This document shows, one piece after another, positions 1 to 8,959 of a stretch of DNA of 64,000 bases. Position 1 is the stretch's first letter, and every line of letters begins with the position of its first letter. The position numbers were made by a program, and so were the translations under genes. The notes beneath the pieces are model-generated. The model searched no databases and was not told the DNA's origin. It worked only from the letters and a program-made list of their open reading frames with translations. Origin of the DNA: CAWDVB01 sp963824105 (GTDB lineage Bacteria > Actinomycetota > Actinomycetes > Propionibacteriales > Nocardioidaceae); contig CAWGNN010000011.1 of NCBI GenBank assembly GCA_963824105.1, forward strand, positions 124,001-188,000, written 5' to 3'.

Positions 1-3000
1 GGTTCGCCGAACACTTCGCGGATGCTGCAGGCCCTGCCCCTGTGGTTGAGGTCTCGGGGAGGACCTATCCGGTCGAGGTTCGCTACCGCCCGCTGCGCGA
101 GGGGCAGGGACCTCGACGACGAGGGGGAGGCGCTGCTGCGCGACCAGACCGAGGCCATCGTGGCGGGGGTGCGGGAGCTGATTGCCGAGGGGCCCGGCGA
201 CATCCTGGTCTTCCTCCCCGGTGAGCGCGAGATCCGTGACACCCAAGACGCGCTGGACGAGCTCAGTCAGGAGGCCCGGAGCGGTTTCGACATCCTGCCG
301 CTCTTCTCCCGGCTGTCGGCGGCCGAGCAGCACCGGGTCTTCGCCCCGCACACCCGGCGCCGGGTGGTGCTTGCGACCAACGTCGCCGAGACCTCCCTGA
401 CCGTGCCGGGAGTCCGCTACGTCATCGACACGGGCCTGGCGAGGATCTCGCGCTTCTCCTACCGAACCAAGGTCCAGCGGCTGCCGATCGAGCAGATCAG
501 CCGGGCGTCGGCGCTGCAGCGCTCCGGGCGCTGCGGTCGCACCGAGGCCGGTGTCGCGCTGCGCCTGTACGCCGAGGAGGACTACGAGTCGAGACCGGAG
601 TTCACCGACCCGGAGATCCTGCGGACCAATCTGGCCTCGGTGATCCTGCAGATGACCGCGCTGGGCCTTGGTGACGTGGCTCGCTTCCCGTTCATCGACC
701 CCCCCGACAAGCGACACGTGACCGCGGGGGTCCAGCTCCTCACCGAGCTGGGGGCTCTCGAAGCTCGGCGAGACGCTCGTGGCAGCCGTCTGACCAAGCT
801 CGGACGTCAGCTGGTGGCCCTGCCGGTCGACCCTCGGGTGGCCCGGATGATCGTCGAGGGGGCCAGGCGAGGGGTGCTGCGCGAGGTCCTGGTCGTCGCT
901 GCGGCCCTGTCCTCCCAGGATCCCCGGGAGCGGCCCTTGGAGAAGCAGGCGCACGCAGACCAGATGCACGCCAGATTCCGCGACCCGACGTCGGACTTCC
1001 TCACCCTCCTGAGCCTGTGGCTGCACATCCGGGAGAGCCAGCGCAGCCTCAGCTCCAGCGCCTTCCGGAGGATGTGCCGCGACGAGTTCTTGAACTACCT
1101 GCGGATCCGGGAGTGGCAGGAGCTGGAGAAGCAACTGCGCCAGATCACCAAGCAGCTCCGCCTCGACTCCAACCAGCCTGCCCGGCGGCTCGAGGACGTC
1201 GACGCCGACGCGGTCCATCAGGCGCTCCTGGCCGGCTTGCTCTCCCACATCGGGCTGCGCGACCCCGAGCGCCGGGACTACCTCGGAGCCCGCGGCACGA
1301 GATTCTCGATCTTCCCCGGGTCCACCCTGTTCCGGAAGCCACCGGCGCTGGTGGTGGCCGCGGAGCTGGTGGAGACCTCGCGCCTCTACGCGCGCACGAA
1401 CGCCGAGATCAAGCCGGAATGGGTCGAGGAGGTGGGAGCTCATCTCGTCCGCCGTACCTACTCCGAGCCGCACTGGTCCAAGAAGCGTGGCTCCGCGGTC
1501 GCCTACGAGAGGGTGACCGTCTACGGGGTGCCGATCGTCGCCGATCGTGTGGTCGCCTACGGCAGGGTCGACCCCGACCTGTCCCGGGAGCTGTTCATCA
1601 GACATGCCCTCGTGTACGGCGAGTGGCAGACCCGCCACTCGTTCTTCACCCACAACCGCAAGCTCCTCGAACAGGCTGAGGAGCTGGAGCAGCGGGCCCG
1701 CCGTCGCGACATCGTGGTCGACGAGCACACTCTCTTCGACTTCTACGACGAGCGCATCCCCGCCGAGGTCGTCTCGGCCCGCCACTTCGACAGCTGGTGG
1801 AAACGGGAGCGACAGCGGCGCCGGGAGCTGCTGACCTTCGACCCGGCCATGCTGGTGCGGGACGAGGCCGCCGAGGAGACCAGACGGGACTTTCCCCGAA
1901 CCTGGCAGGAGGGGCCGCTGACCTTCCAGCTGTCCTACCACTTCGATCCGGGAGCCGACGATGACGGGGTGACCGTCGACATCCCGGTCGACACGCTGAA
2001 CCAGGTCTCCGACGAGGCGTTCTCGTGGATGGTGCCCGGCCTGCGTGAGGAACTGGTGGTCGCCTTGATCCGCTCGCTGCCCAAGCAGCTTCGGGTGAAC
2101 TTCGTGCCCGCACCCAACCACGCCCGGGCCTTCCTCGATGCGGTGCCGCCGGGGGAGGAGCCGCTGCTGGAGGCACTCGAGCGCTATCTGCGGGCAGTCA
2201 CCGGTGTCCACGTGCCGCGGGAGGCGTGGGACTGGGCGAAGGTGCCCGAGCATCTTCGGGCGCGCTACCGGATCGTGGGCGTCGACGGCGCGGTGGTCAC
2301 CGAGGGGAAGGACCTGACGGCCCTGAAGGAGCCTCTCGGTGGCGAGGTTGCCCAGGCTCTGGCCGGTGCCGCCCAGGAGTGGACGGCGACCGGCCGGCGG
2401 GAGTGGTCCTTCGGTGTCATCGAGCGGGAGTTCGTCCAGGCGCGCGCCGGGAACGAGGTGAAGGGGTACCCGGCCCTCGTCGACGAGGGCACGACCGTCG
2501 GCCTGCAGGTGTTCGGGGCCCCACTGGATCAGGCGGCCGAGCATCGGCGAGGCGTGGTCCGGCTGCTCGCGCTGGTGCTGCCCGACGCCGTGGAGCGGCT
2601 GCTGACGGGAGCCTCCACGGCCACCAGGCTGCTCCTGGCCGCCGCGCCGTACCCGTCGGTGGCGGCGGTTCTTGCCGACTGCCGGATCGCGGCCATCGGC
2701 CAGCTGGTCGGTGACTCGTGGGAGGACGTCTGGGACGAGGCAGCCTTCCTGCTTCTTCGTGAGCGGGTCGAAGGCGCCCTGGCGCCGGAGGAGGAGCGCG
2801 TCCTCCACGACGTGCTGCGCATCCTCGACCTCTGGCGCGAGGTGGACGCACGGCTTTCCGGCCGGGTCGAGATGGCGCTGCTCCCGGCCGTGGCCGACAT
2901 GCGGCTCCAGGTCGACCGCTTGGTCGGTCCGGGGTTCGTCGCGGAGGGCAGGCTGGATCGGATCCCGACGTACCTCAAGGCGGTGCTGCGCCGGCGTAAT

Positions 3001-3234
3001 CGGCTCGAGGAGGGGGTGGGCACCGATCGGGCGGCGATGGACCGGATTGCGCCTCTGCAGGAGGCCTACCTGCACCGCGTGGCCGCGCTGCCGCAGGGCC
3101 GGACTCCCACAGCGGATCTGACGCGGGTCCGCTGGCTTCTCGAGGAGTACCGGATCAGTCTCTGGGCGCAGGACCTCGGGACAAGCGAGCCAGTATCCGA
3201 CGCCCGGCTGCGGCGGGCCCTCGACGACGCCTGA
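1..3234 (+). CDS. hrpA: ATP-dependent RNA helicase HrpA, 5'-partial, apparent frameshift
   Basis: DEAH-box helicase of the HrpA family; the DEAH core lies upstream of the window. Positions 3-107 read in frame 3 (FAEHFADAAG, then VSGRTYPVEVRYRPL), matching the usual HrpA linker before helicase domain C. From 109 the protein continues in frame 1 with DLDDEGEALL, VFLPGEREI, LATNVAETS and motif VI QRSGRCGR (517-540), followed by the HA2/OB region and a long C-terminal DUF3418-type region ending at 3234. The two frames join only if one base is removed in the G-rich stretch at about 101-110. The ATG at 22 is not a real start. The frameshift is either a sequencing error or a true disruption. Family assignment is firm. 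Confidence 0.9.
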   Translation, partial: GSPNTSRMLQALPLWLRSRGGPIRSRFATARCARGRDLDDEGEALLRDQTEAIVAGVRELIAEGPGDILVFLPGEREIRDTQDALDELSQEARSGFDILPLFSRLSAAEQHRVFAPHTRRRVVLATNVAETSLTVPGVRYVIDTGLARISRFSYRTKVQRLPIEQISRASALQRSGRCGRTEAGVALRLYAEEDYESRPEFTDPEILRTNLASVILQMTALGLGDVARFPFIDPPDKRHVTAGVQLLTELGALEARRDARGSRLTKLGRQLVALPVDPRVARMIVEGARRGVLREVLVVAAALSSQDPRERPLEKQAHADQMHARFRDPTSDFLTLLSLWLHIRESQRSLSSSAFRRMCRDEFLNYLRIREWQELEKQLRQITKQLRLDSNQPARRLEDVDADAVHQALLAGLLSHIGLRDPERRDYLGARGTRFSIFPGSTLFRKPPALVVAAELVETSRLYARTNAEIKPEWVEEVGAHLVRRTYSEPHWSKKRGSAVAYERVTVYGVPIVADRVVAYGRVDPDLSRELFIRHALVYGEWQTRHSFFTHNRKLLEQAEELEQRARRRDIVVDEHTLFDFYDERIPAEVVSARHFDSWWKRERQRRRELLTFDPAMLVRDEAAEETRRDFPRTWQEGPLTFQLSYHFDPGADDDGVTVDIPVDTLNQVSDEAFSWMVPGLREELVVALIRSLPKQLRVNFVPAPNHARAFLDAVPPGEEPLLEALERYLRAVTGVHVPREAWDWAKVPEHLRARYRIVGVDGAVVTEGKDLTALKEPLGGEVAQALAGAAQEWTATGRREWSFGVIEREFVQARAGNEVKGYPALVDEGTTVGLQVFGAPLDQAAEHRRGVVRLLALVLPDAVERLLTGASTATRLLLAAAPYPSVAAVLADCRIAAIGQLVGDSWEDVWDEAAFLLLRERVEGALAPEEERVLHDVLRILDLWREVDARLSGRVEMALLPAVADMRLQVDRLVGPGFVAEGRLDRIPTYLKAVLRRRNRLEEGVGTDRAAMDRIAPLQEAYLHRVAALPQGRTPTADLTRVRWLLEEYRISLWAQDLGTSEPVSDARLRRALDDA

Positions 3235-3619
3235 CCGCGCTCCTCGGAAGCCGGTGGAACCGGGAGGCTGCCCTGACCACCTTGACGAACATCCTGCGCG
3301 GAAGGGCGGCGCCCTCCCTCCGGATCGCCTCCGGCGGCATCCTCAGCAGCCGGTCCAACCGGATCTCGCTCGGGCGCCGGTGGACGTCCCACGGGCCCGA
3401 TCCGACGTCCATCCAGTAGCGCCCCCATCGGGCCTCGTCCTCGGCGTCGAGGTCATGGTCCTTGCTGGACATCATCAGGCAGAGGTACTCACCATCTTCC
3501 TCGGCCAGGACGAGAACGGGCCGGTCCTTGCCCTGGGACGGGTCTTCCTCATAGGGGACCCACCCCCACACGACCTCTCCGGGGTCGGGAAGGTCGTTCT
3601 CCTGAGGCGCGTAGGTCAC
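3155..3619 (-). CDS. PemK/MazF-like toxin-family protein
   Basis: A small protein resembling PemK/MazF-type ribonuclease toxins. It opens with a PDPGEVVWGWVPYEED segment and KDRPVLVLAEE, the conserved strand pair of the fold. The GTG at 3619 (VTYAPQEND) is preferred over the ATG at 3676 because homology-like sequence begins there. No antitoxin gene sits beside it, so it may be a solitary housekeeping-type homologue, as is common in actinobacteria. Its last 80 bases run antisense into the 3' end of hrpA and encode an Arg/Pro-rich tail unlike the family, which suggests that the normal stop has been lost. Toxic activity is not shown. Confidence 0.6.
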   Translation of the reverse strand: MTYAPQENDLPDPGEVVWGWVPYEEDPSQGKDRPVLVLAEEDGEYLCLMMSSKDHDLDAEDEARWGRYWMDVGSGPWDVHRRPSEIRLDRLLRMPPEAIRREGAALPRRMFVKVVRAASRFHRLPRSAVRRRRGPAAAGRRILARLSRGPAPRD

Positions 3620-3823
3620 GGGCCTCACCCTAGGTGGTGGCGCATCCTGTATGGATATGCGCCAGATGCCTGGCAAGCGCCGCTAGACTGTCTCTCGCGT
3701 CGGGCCGCGGTAGCCCCGGGTCCCACATACTGCCGCTACGAGCGGCTACGCGCCGTGAGGCGCTCCCGGCCCGACGCAATACTCCTCCCGCCCAGTTCCT
3801 TCCGGGTGTCGGGAAGGCCTCGG

Positions 3824-4429
3824 TCAGCCGAGCCCGCCGCGCAGCTCTCTGTGCCCGGCCTCGTCGAGCTGCGTAGCCATCGTGGCCAGTCGCTGGGCTG
3901 ACTCCAGATCGGCGGCGTCGACGGCCTCGCTGGCCCGTCCGGTGGCGGCGACCCGCGCGAACGCGGCGGCCCGGAAGAGGGTGTCGGCGAAGTCCCCCTC
4001 CACCACACCTCGCAGGACCCGGTCGGCCAGCTCCCGGACCTCGTCGGGCCCCGGCGGGTCGACGACCCCGGCGACCGCCTCGCTGACCGGGGACAGCCGG
4101 CGGCCGGCGTCGAACTCCCGGGACGCGCGCACCGGGTCGGCATGGACCCAGGTCCGCAGGAGGTAGAGCCGCCACAGGCACCCGGGGAGGGACGCGGGCT
4201 CGGCATGTGCCCAGAGCCGGGCGACCTCCTCGATCCCTTCACTCTCCACCAGACCGACCACCCTGGCGACGAACTGCTCGTCGTGCCCGTCGCGAGGGCC
4301 GCGGACCAGCAGGTGCGCGGTGCGCTCCGCAGCCGCCGATCTGGCGACTGCCTCGTCCTCGCCGACCACGGACTCGAAGAGCGCCGACCCCGGGAAGAGG
4401 GGACGTCGGGGTGGCCGTGGGTCGTTCAC
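3824..4429 (-). CDS. Conserved hypothetical protein
   Basis: About 201 residues from a GTG at 4429 (VNDPRPPRRPLFPGSALFES). I do not recognise a domain. It is acidic and probably helical: blocks such as DEVRELADRVLRGVVEGDF and EAVDAADLESAQRLATMATQ look like helical repeats. It has no signal peptide or membrane segment. It lies just downstream of the RNase D gene on the same strand with about 34 bp between them and is probably cotranscribed with rnd and the DUF3000 gene. A longer open frame upstream to 5263 is antisense-like sequence inside rnd and was not used. Confidence 0.6.
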   Translation of the reverse strand: MNDPRPPRRPLFPGSALFESVVGEDEAVARSAAAERTAHLLVRGPRDGHDEQFVARVVGLVESEGIEEVARLWAHAEPASLPGCLWRLYLLRTWVHADPVRASREFDAGRRLSPVSEAVAGVVDPPGPDEVRELADRVLRGVVEGDFADTLFRAAAFARVAATGRASEAVDAADLESAQRLATMATQLDEAGHRELRGGLG

Positions 4430-4463
4430 GCCGTCAGGGTACGTCGCCGCCCCCTCGGGCGGG

Positions 4464-5708
4464 TCACTCCTCGCCGTTGGCGTCGCGGATCGTCGCGGAG
4501 ATGATCGGTGTGGTGAGCTCGACCTGCCAGAGACGGGCCCCGGAGTCGAGAAGGCGCTGGGCCACCTCCTGGGCGAGGTCGGGCGAGATCTCGGGGGGCT
4601 CCCACAGGAGCCGTCGCAGCAGGTCGGGGGTGAGGAGGTTCTCGACAGGGGTGTCCACGCGTTCAGCGAGCTCGGCAAGGGCGGTGCGCGCCGCGGAGAG
4701 CCGCGCCGCCGCCGCCGGGTTGCGGTCCTTCCAGGTGCGGGCCGGAGGTGGCCCGTCGTAGGAGGCGCTGGTGGGCGGGAGCTCGTTCTCGGGGAGGGCG
4801 AGGGCGCGCTGGATGGCAGCGATCCAGTCGTCGGCGTAGCGCTCGGCCCCCCTCCCACGGAACGCCTTGAGCGACTGCAGGTCCCGGCGTGATTTCGGCA
4901 GCGACTGGGCGGCCACGACGATCGAGGCGTCGGGGATGATCCGGCCCGCAGCGATGTCACGCTGCTCGGCGATCTCGTCTCGGGTCTCCCACAGCTCCCG
5001 GACCACGGCGGCGCCGCGGCGTCCGCGCACCTTGTGCATCCCAGACGTACGGCGCCAGGGATCGGTCCGGGTCGCCGGACCGGTGAAACTGAGCAGGGCA
5101 TCGAACTCCTGCTCGGCCCAGGCGATCTTGCCCGTGGCCTCCAGCGCCTCGGCGAGCTGTCCGCGGATCTCGACCAGCACCTCGACGTCGAGTGCGGCGT
5201 ACTCCAGCCATGGCTCAGGCAGCGGACGCTTGGACCAGTCGACCGCGGAGTGCTCCTTGGCAAGACTCTGGCCCAGCAGGGCCTCGACGAGGCTGGCCAG
5301 ACCGACCCTCGGGTAGCCCAGCAGACGCCCGGCCAGCTCGGTGTCGAAGAGCTTGCGCGGGTTCAGCCCCACCTCAGTCAGGCAGCGGAGGTCCTGGGTC
5401 GCGGCATGCAGGATCCACTCGGTGTCGGCCAGCGCCTCGTCGAGAAGAGACAGATCCTCAAAGGCCACCGGGTCGACCAGAGCGGTCCCGGCCCCCTCGC
5501 GGCGCAGCTGGATGAGATAGGCGCGCTGGGAGTAGCGATAGCCGGAGGCGCGCTCGGCGTCGATGGCCACCGGCCCGGTCCCGGCCGCGAACGCCTCGAC
5601 GACACGCTTGAGGGCATCGGGTGTGTCGGTGACCGGCGGGAGCGGTTCGCGGAGACGGAGCAGCGGTGGGGGAGTCGGCTCAGGGGTGTCTTGTTCTAGG
5701 TCCGCCAT
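4464..5708 (-). CDS. rnd: Ribonuclease D-like 3'-5' exonuclease (DEDDy + HRDC)
   Basis: A 414-residue 3'-5' exonuclease expected to trim tRNA and other small RNA precursors. The DEDDy exonuclease motifs are visible: Exo I as AIDAERA, Exo II around LHAATQDLRCL and Exo III as YAALDVEVL with its tyrosine. A C-terminal HRDC-like helical region follows (DIAAGRIIPD, then SLPKSRRDLQSLKAF). The ATG at 5708 overlaps the TAA of the upstream DUF3000 gene (TAATG), so translation is probably coupled. This DUF3000-rnd pair beside hemE is a conserved actinobacterial arrangement. Confidence 0.88.
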   Translation of the reverse strand: MADLEQDTPEPTPPPLLRLREPLPPVTDTPDALKRVVEAFAAGTGPVAIDAERASGYRYSQRAYLIQLRREGAGTALVDPVAFEDLSLLDEALADTEWILHAATQDLRCLTEVGLNPRKLFDTELAGRLLGYPRVGLASLVEALLGQSLAKEHSAVDWSKRPLPEPWLEYAALDVEVLVEIRGQLAEALEATGKIAWAEQEFDALLSFTGPATRTDPWRRTSGMHKVRGRRGAAVVRELWETRDEIAEQRDIAAGRIIPDASIVVAAQSLPKSRRDLQSLKAFRGRGAERYADDWIAAIQRALALPENELPPTSASYDGPPPARTWKDRNPAAAARLSAARTALAELAERVDTPVENLLTPDLLRRLLWEPPEISPDLAQEVAQRLLDSGARLWQVELTTPIISATIRDANGEE

Positions 5709-6307
5709 TACCCGATGCCGCGCTGTTCCCGTCGGCTGGGCAGCACGGTGACGCCGGACGGAAGGGGTGGAAGGCCGGACGCGGTGCACAGCAGCTCCGC
5801 CCACGCCTCCACATGACGTGCGAATTCCCCCTCGGGCGTCCACGATGCCCGGATTTCCAGTTGAGCAGTCGACTCGTCGTCCTCCATCTCCCCGAACGGC
5901 TCCGAGGACACCTTGGTGACGGTGCCGGACAGGGCGTGATGGCCGGCATGATGAGCCGCCAGCGCCTCGGTCAGCCAGGACCAGCCCACTGCGCCGAGCA
6001 GCGGGTCGTTGGCCATCTCGAGGTCGATATCGGAGCGGACGTAGGCGACCCAGCGGAAGGTCCCCTCCCACGCGTCGTTGCCGGCCGGGTCGTGCAGGAG
6101 CACCAGACGACCGGTCCCCAGATCCTCCCCGTCGAAGACGACGTCTCCGATGAGTGCGGCCGCATGGGGCGCGATCCGCTGCGGGGCCGCCATCTCCTCA
6201 CAGACCACGCCAGGGCGAAGGGAGGCCGACCGCATCGCGGCGACCGCCTCCTGGAACTCCCGCGGGGACGCATCGGCATCCACACGGACCCTGGGACGCG
6301 TGGTCAT
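5708..6307 (-). CDS. DUF3000 domain-containing protein
   Basis: A 199-residue protein matching the actinobacterial DUF3000 family: FQEAVAAMRSA near the N-terminus, then RIAPHAAALIGDVV, GRLVLLHDPAG and the conserved TFRWVAYVRSDID, DPLLGAVGWSWL and LEIRASWTP segments. It has no signal peptide. Its function is unknown. It is divergent from hemE, with about 70 bp between start codons, and its stop overlaps the rnd start. The conserved position between hemE and rnd is the only clue to its role. Confidence 0.85.
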   Translation of the reverse strand: MTTRPRVRVDADASPREFQEAVAAMRSASLRPGVVCEEMAAPQRIAPHAAALIGDVVFDGEDLGTGRLVLLHDPAGNDAWEGTFRWVAYVRSDIDLEMANDPLLGAVGWSWLTEALAAHHAGHHALSGTVTKVSSEPFGEMEDDESTAQLEIRASWTPEGEFARHVEAWAELLCTASGLPPLPSGVTVLPSRREQRGIG

Positions 6308-6378
6308 GACCCCAGATTAGGCGGCGTTTCGCCCGCTGAGAGGTCATGACACTCCGCCGGACCTGCGAAGATCAGCGT

Positions 6379-7437
6379 GTGCCTGCTGCATCCGGTGACA
6401 ACGCCGCCCTCCACGACAGTGCCTTCCTCCGTGCCGCCCGCGGTGAATCCGCGCCGCACACCCCGATCTGGTTCATGCGCCAGGCCGGCCGATCTCTGCC
6501 GGAGTACCGCAAGATCCGCGAGGGCATCGGCATGCTCGACTCCTGCATGCGGCCCGATCTGATCACCGAGATCACGCTGCAGCCGGTGCGGCGGTACGGC
6601 GTGGACGCGGCCATCTTCTTCTCCGACATCGTGCTGCCGATCAAGGCCGCGGGAGTCGACCTCGACATCGTCGCCGGTGTCGGTCCGGTCATCGCCAACC
6701 CGGTGCGCACTCTCGACGACGTGGCCGCGATCGACGACCTGACGCCCGACCACGTCCCGTACATCACCGAGGCGGTGCGGCTGCTGGTCGAGGAGCTCGG
6801 CTCGACTCCGCTGATCGGTTTCGCCGGTGCGCCGTTCACCGTGGCCTCCTATCTGGTCGAGGGCGGCCCCTCGAAGGAGCACGCCAAGACCAAGGCGATG
6901 ATGTTCGGTGCGCCCGACCTGTGGGACGCGCTGATGCGCAAGATCGCGTCGATCTCCGCGACCTACCTCGAGGTCCAGGTGGAAGCCGGGGCATCGGCGG
7001 TTCAGCTGTTCGACTCCTGGGCCGGAGCCCTCGGTCCCGCCGACTACACCCGCTACGTGCAGCCCTACTCAGCGATGGTGCTGGAGCGTGCCGGTGCTCT
7101 CGGGGTGCCGCGGATCCACTTCGGGGTCGCCACCGGCGAGCTTCTGGGCCGGATGGGGGAGGCCGGCGCGGATGTCGTGGGAGTCGACTGGCGTGTTCCG
7201 CTCGCCGAGGGCATCCGCAGGGTCGGGAATCGTGGCGTGCAAGGCAACCTCGACCCGTCACTGGTCTTCGCGCCGACCGAGGTAATGCTCGCTCGGGCAG
7301 CCGAGGTGATCGAGGAGGGACGCACGGCCCGCTCTCACATCTTCAACCTCGGCCACGGCGTGATGCCCTCGACGGACCCCGATCAGCTGGCCCGGCTGAC
7401 TGAGTTCGTCCAGGGATACCGCGTGAGCGAGGGCTGA
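6379..7437 (+). CDS. hemE: Uroporphyrinogen III decarboxylase
   Basis: A 352-residue enzyme that decarboxylates the four acetate side chains of uroporphyrinogen III to give coproporphyrinogen III. Family signatures include IWFMRQAGRSLPEYR, the aspartate motif AAIFFSDIVLP, GFAGAPFTVASYLVEGG and NLGHGVMPSTDPD. The GTG at 6379 (VPAASGDNAAL) gives the usual length; the ATG at 6346 would add eleven residues that are not typical. It is the first gene of a hemE-hemY-hemQ run and was probably transcribed from the 6308-6378 interval shared with the divergent DUF3000 gene. Confidence 0.95.
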   Translation: MPAASGDNAALHDSAFLRAARGESAPHTPIWFMRQAGRSLPEYRKIREGIGMLDSCMRPDLITEITLQPVRRYGVDAAIFFSDIVLPIKAAGVDLDIVAGVGPVIANPVRTLDDVAAIDDLTPDHVPYITEAVRLLVEELGSTPLIGFAGAPFTVASYLVEGGPSKEHAKTKAMMFGAPDLWDALMRKIASISATYLEVQVEAGASAVQLFDSWAGALGPADYTRYVQPYSAMVLERAGALGVPRIHFGVATGELLGRMGEAGADVVGVDWRVPLAEGIRRVGNRGVQGNLDPSLVFAPTEVMLARAAEVIEEGRTARSHIFNLGHGVMPSTDPDQLARLTEFVQGYRVSEG

Positions 7438-7493
7438 GCCGTCCCTCCGGGACCGCTTCTCGCCGCTGTTGGGGCCAGGGGTACCTTGCCTGC

Positions 7494-8915
7494 GTGAGCG
7501 CGATGAGCAGCACCTCCGACCGGAGCCGCGTCGTAGTGATCGGCGGCGGGATCACCGGACTGGCGGCCGCCGCCGCGATCGGCGATGCCGCCGACGTCGT
7601 CGTCCTGGAGGGCGCCTCGCAAGTGGGGGGGAAGCTCTCGCTGGTCGAGGTGGCCGGGGTGTCGGTGGACGGCGGCGCCGAGGCGATGCTCAACCGTCGC
7701 CCGGAGGCGCTCGAGCTCACCCGCTGGGCCGGCCTGGGCGAGGAGATCGTCTACCCCGCGACCGTCGCTGCGAACATCTGGTCTCGCGGGGCGGTGCGCC
7801 GCATGCCGCCGACGGTGATGGGGGTGCCGTCGGACCTCGACGCGCTCGCCGAGTCCGGCATCGTGTCCCCTCAGGCGGTCGCCCGGGCCAGGCTCGACCG
7901 GGTGCTTCCGGCGTCCCGGATCGGCGGCCGGGACATCAGCGTGGGGGATCTGGTTGCGGAGCGGTTCGGGACCGAGGTGGTCGACCGGCTCGTCGAACCC
8001 CTCCTCGGAGGCGTCTACGCCGGGTATGCCCGCGAGCTGTCCCTGCGCGCCACCGTGCCTCAGGTGATCGCCCTTCTCGACCGGGACCGGTCCCTGCTGA
8101 AGGCCGCCTCCGCGGCTCCGCGGCCGACGTCGGACACCCCGGTGTTCGCCGGGATCGACGGCGGCATGGGCAGGCTGCCGCTCGCGATGGCGGCCAAGCT
8201 GGATGTGCGTCGCGACTCGATGGTCCGGGCCCTCCACCGGGAGCCGGACGGGCGCTGGCTGGTGACCTGCGGTCCCGTGCCGGACCCTCGGGTCATCGAC
8301 GCCGACGCGGTGATCCTGGCGGTCCCCCCGCCCGCTGCCGCTCGGCTGCTCCGGGGGGTCGCGCCCGTCGCCGCCGCGGCGCTGGCCGACGTGGAGATGG
8401 CTTCGATGGCGGTGGTCACCTTGGCGTTCGCGGCGGCGGAGTTCCCGGAGGTCGCCGGGTCCGGGCTGCTCGTGCCGCCGGTCGAGGGCCGCACGGTCAA
8501 GGCTGCGACCTACTCGTTCGCCAAGTGGGACTGGGTGCGCGAGCACGGCCGGCGCCCCGACGGCGACCTGCTGATCATGCGCACCTCGATCGGCCGGAAT
8601 CGCGGCGAGCGTGAGCTGCAGGTCGATGACGACGAGCTGGTCGAGGCGTCGCTGCGTGACCTCGGCGACGCGATCGGACTCACCGCCCGCCCGGTCGACT
8701 GGCAGGTGTCCCGCTGGGGCGGGGCTCTGCCGCAGTACGCCGTGGGGCACCTGGACCGGGTTGCCTCGATCCGGGATGCGGTCGCTCAGGTCCCCGGACT
8801 GAGCGTCGCGGGTGCGGCGTACGACGGGGTCGGCATCCCCGCCTGCATCGCCTCGGCGCGCAAGGCAGCCGACCAGGTGCTGGCCTCGCTTCCCGCCGCG
8901 GTGGCCGCGCGCTGA
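7494..8915 (+). CDS. hemY: Coproporphyrinogen III / protoporphyrinogen oxidase, HemY type
   Basis: A 473-residue FAD enzyme of the HemY/CgoX family. The dinucleotide-binding motif VVIGGGITGLAAAAAIG lies near the N-terminus, followed by VGGKLSLVEVAGVSVDGGAE. The C-terminal flavin-binding segment is GLSVAGAAYDGVGIPACIASA. With hemQ downstream the likely reaction is oxidation of coproporphyrinogen III to coproporphyrin III, as established for actinobacteria using the coproporphyrin branch. The start is a GTG at 7494, 56 bp after hemE; the ATG at 7503 is also possible. The enzyme should be cytoplasmic or peripheral to the membrane. Confidence 0.92.
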   Translation: MSAMSSTSDRSRVVVIGGGITGLAAAAAIGDAADVVVLEGASQVGGKLSLVEVAGVSVDGGAEAMLNRRPEALELTRWAGLGEEIVYPATVAANIWSRGAVRRMPPTVMGVPSDLDALAESGIVSPQAVARARLDRVLPASRIGGRDISVGDLVAERFGTEVVDRLVEPLLGGVYAGYARELSLRATVPQVIALLDRDRSLLKAASAAPRPTSDTPVFAGIDGGMGRLPLAMAAKLDVRRDSMVRALHREPDGRWLVTCGPVPDPRVIDADAVILAVPPPAAARLLRGVAPVAAAALADVEMASMAVVTLAFAAAEFPEVAGSGLLVPPVEGRTVKAATYSFAKWDWVREHGRRPDGDLLIMRTSIGRNRGERELQVDDDELVEASLRDLGDAIGLTARPVDWQVSRWGGALPQYAVGHLDRVASIRDAVAQVPGLSVAGAAYDGVGIPACIASARKAADQVLASLPAAVAAR

Positions 8916-8959
8916 CCCTCCGGCTAGGGAAACGCTGGACCGATGAGGAGAATGGACCC

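Noticed and set aside
4430..5263. N-terminal extension of the hypothetical gene at 3824-4429
   Set aside because: The extension runs inside rnd in another frame on the same strand and is Ser/Arg/Pro-rich; the GTG at 4429 gives a sensible protein.
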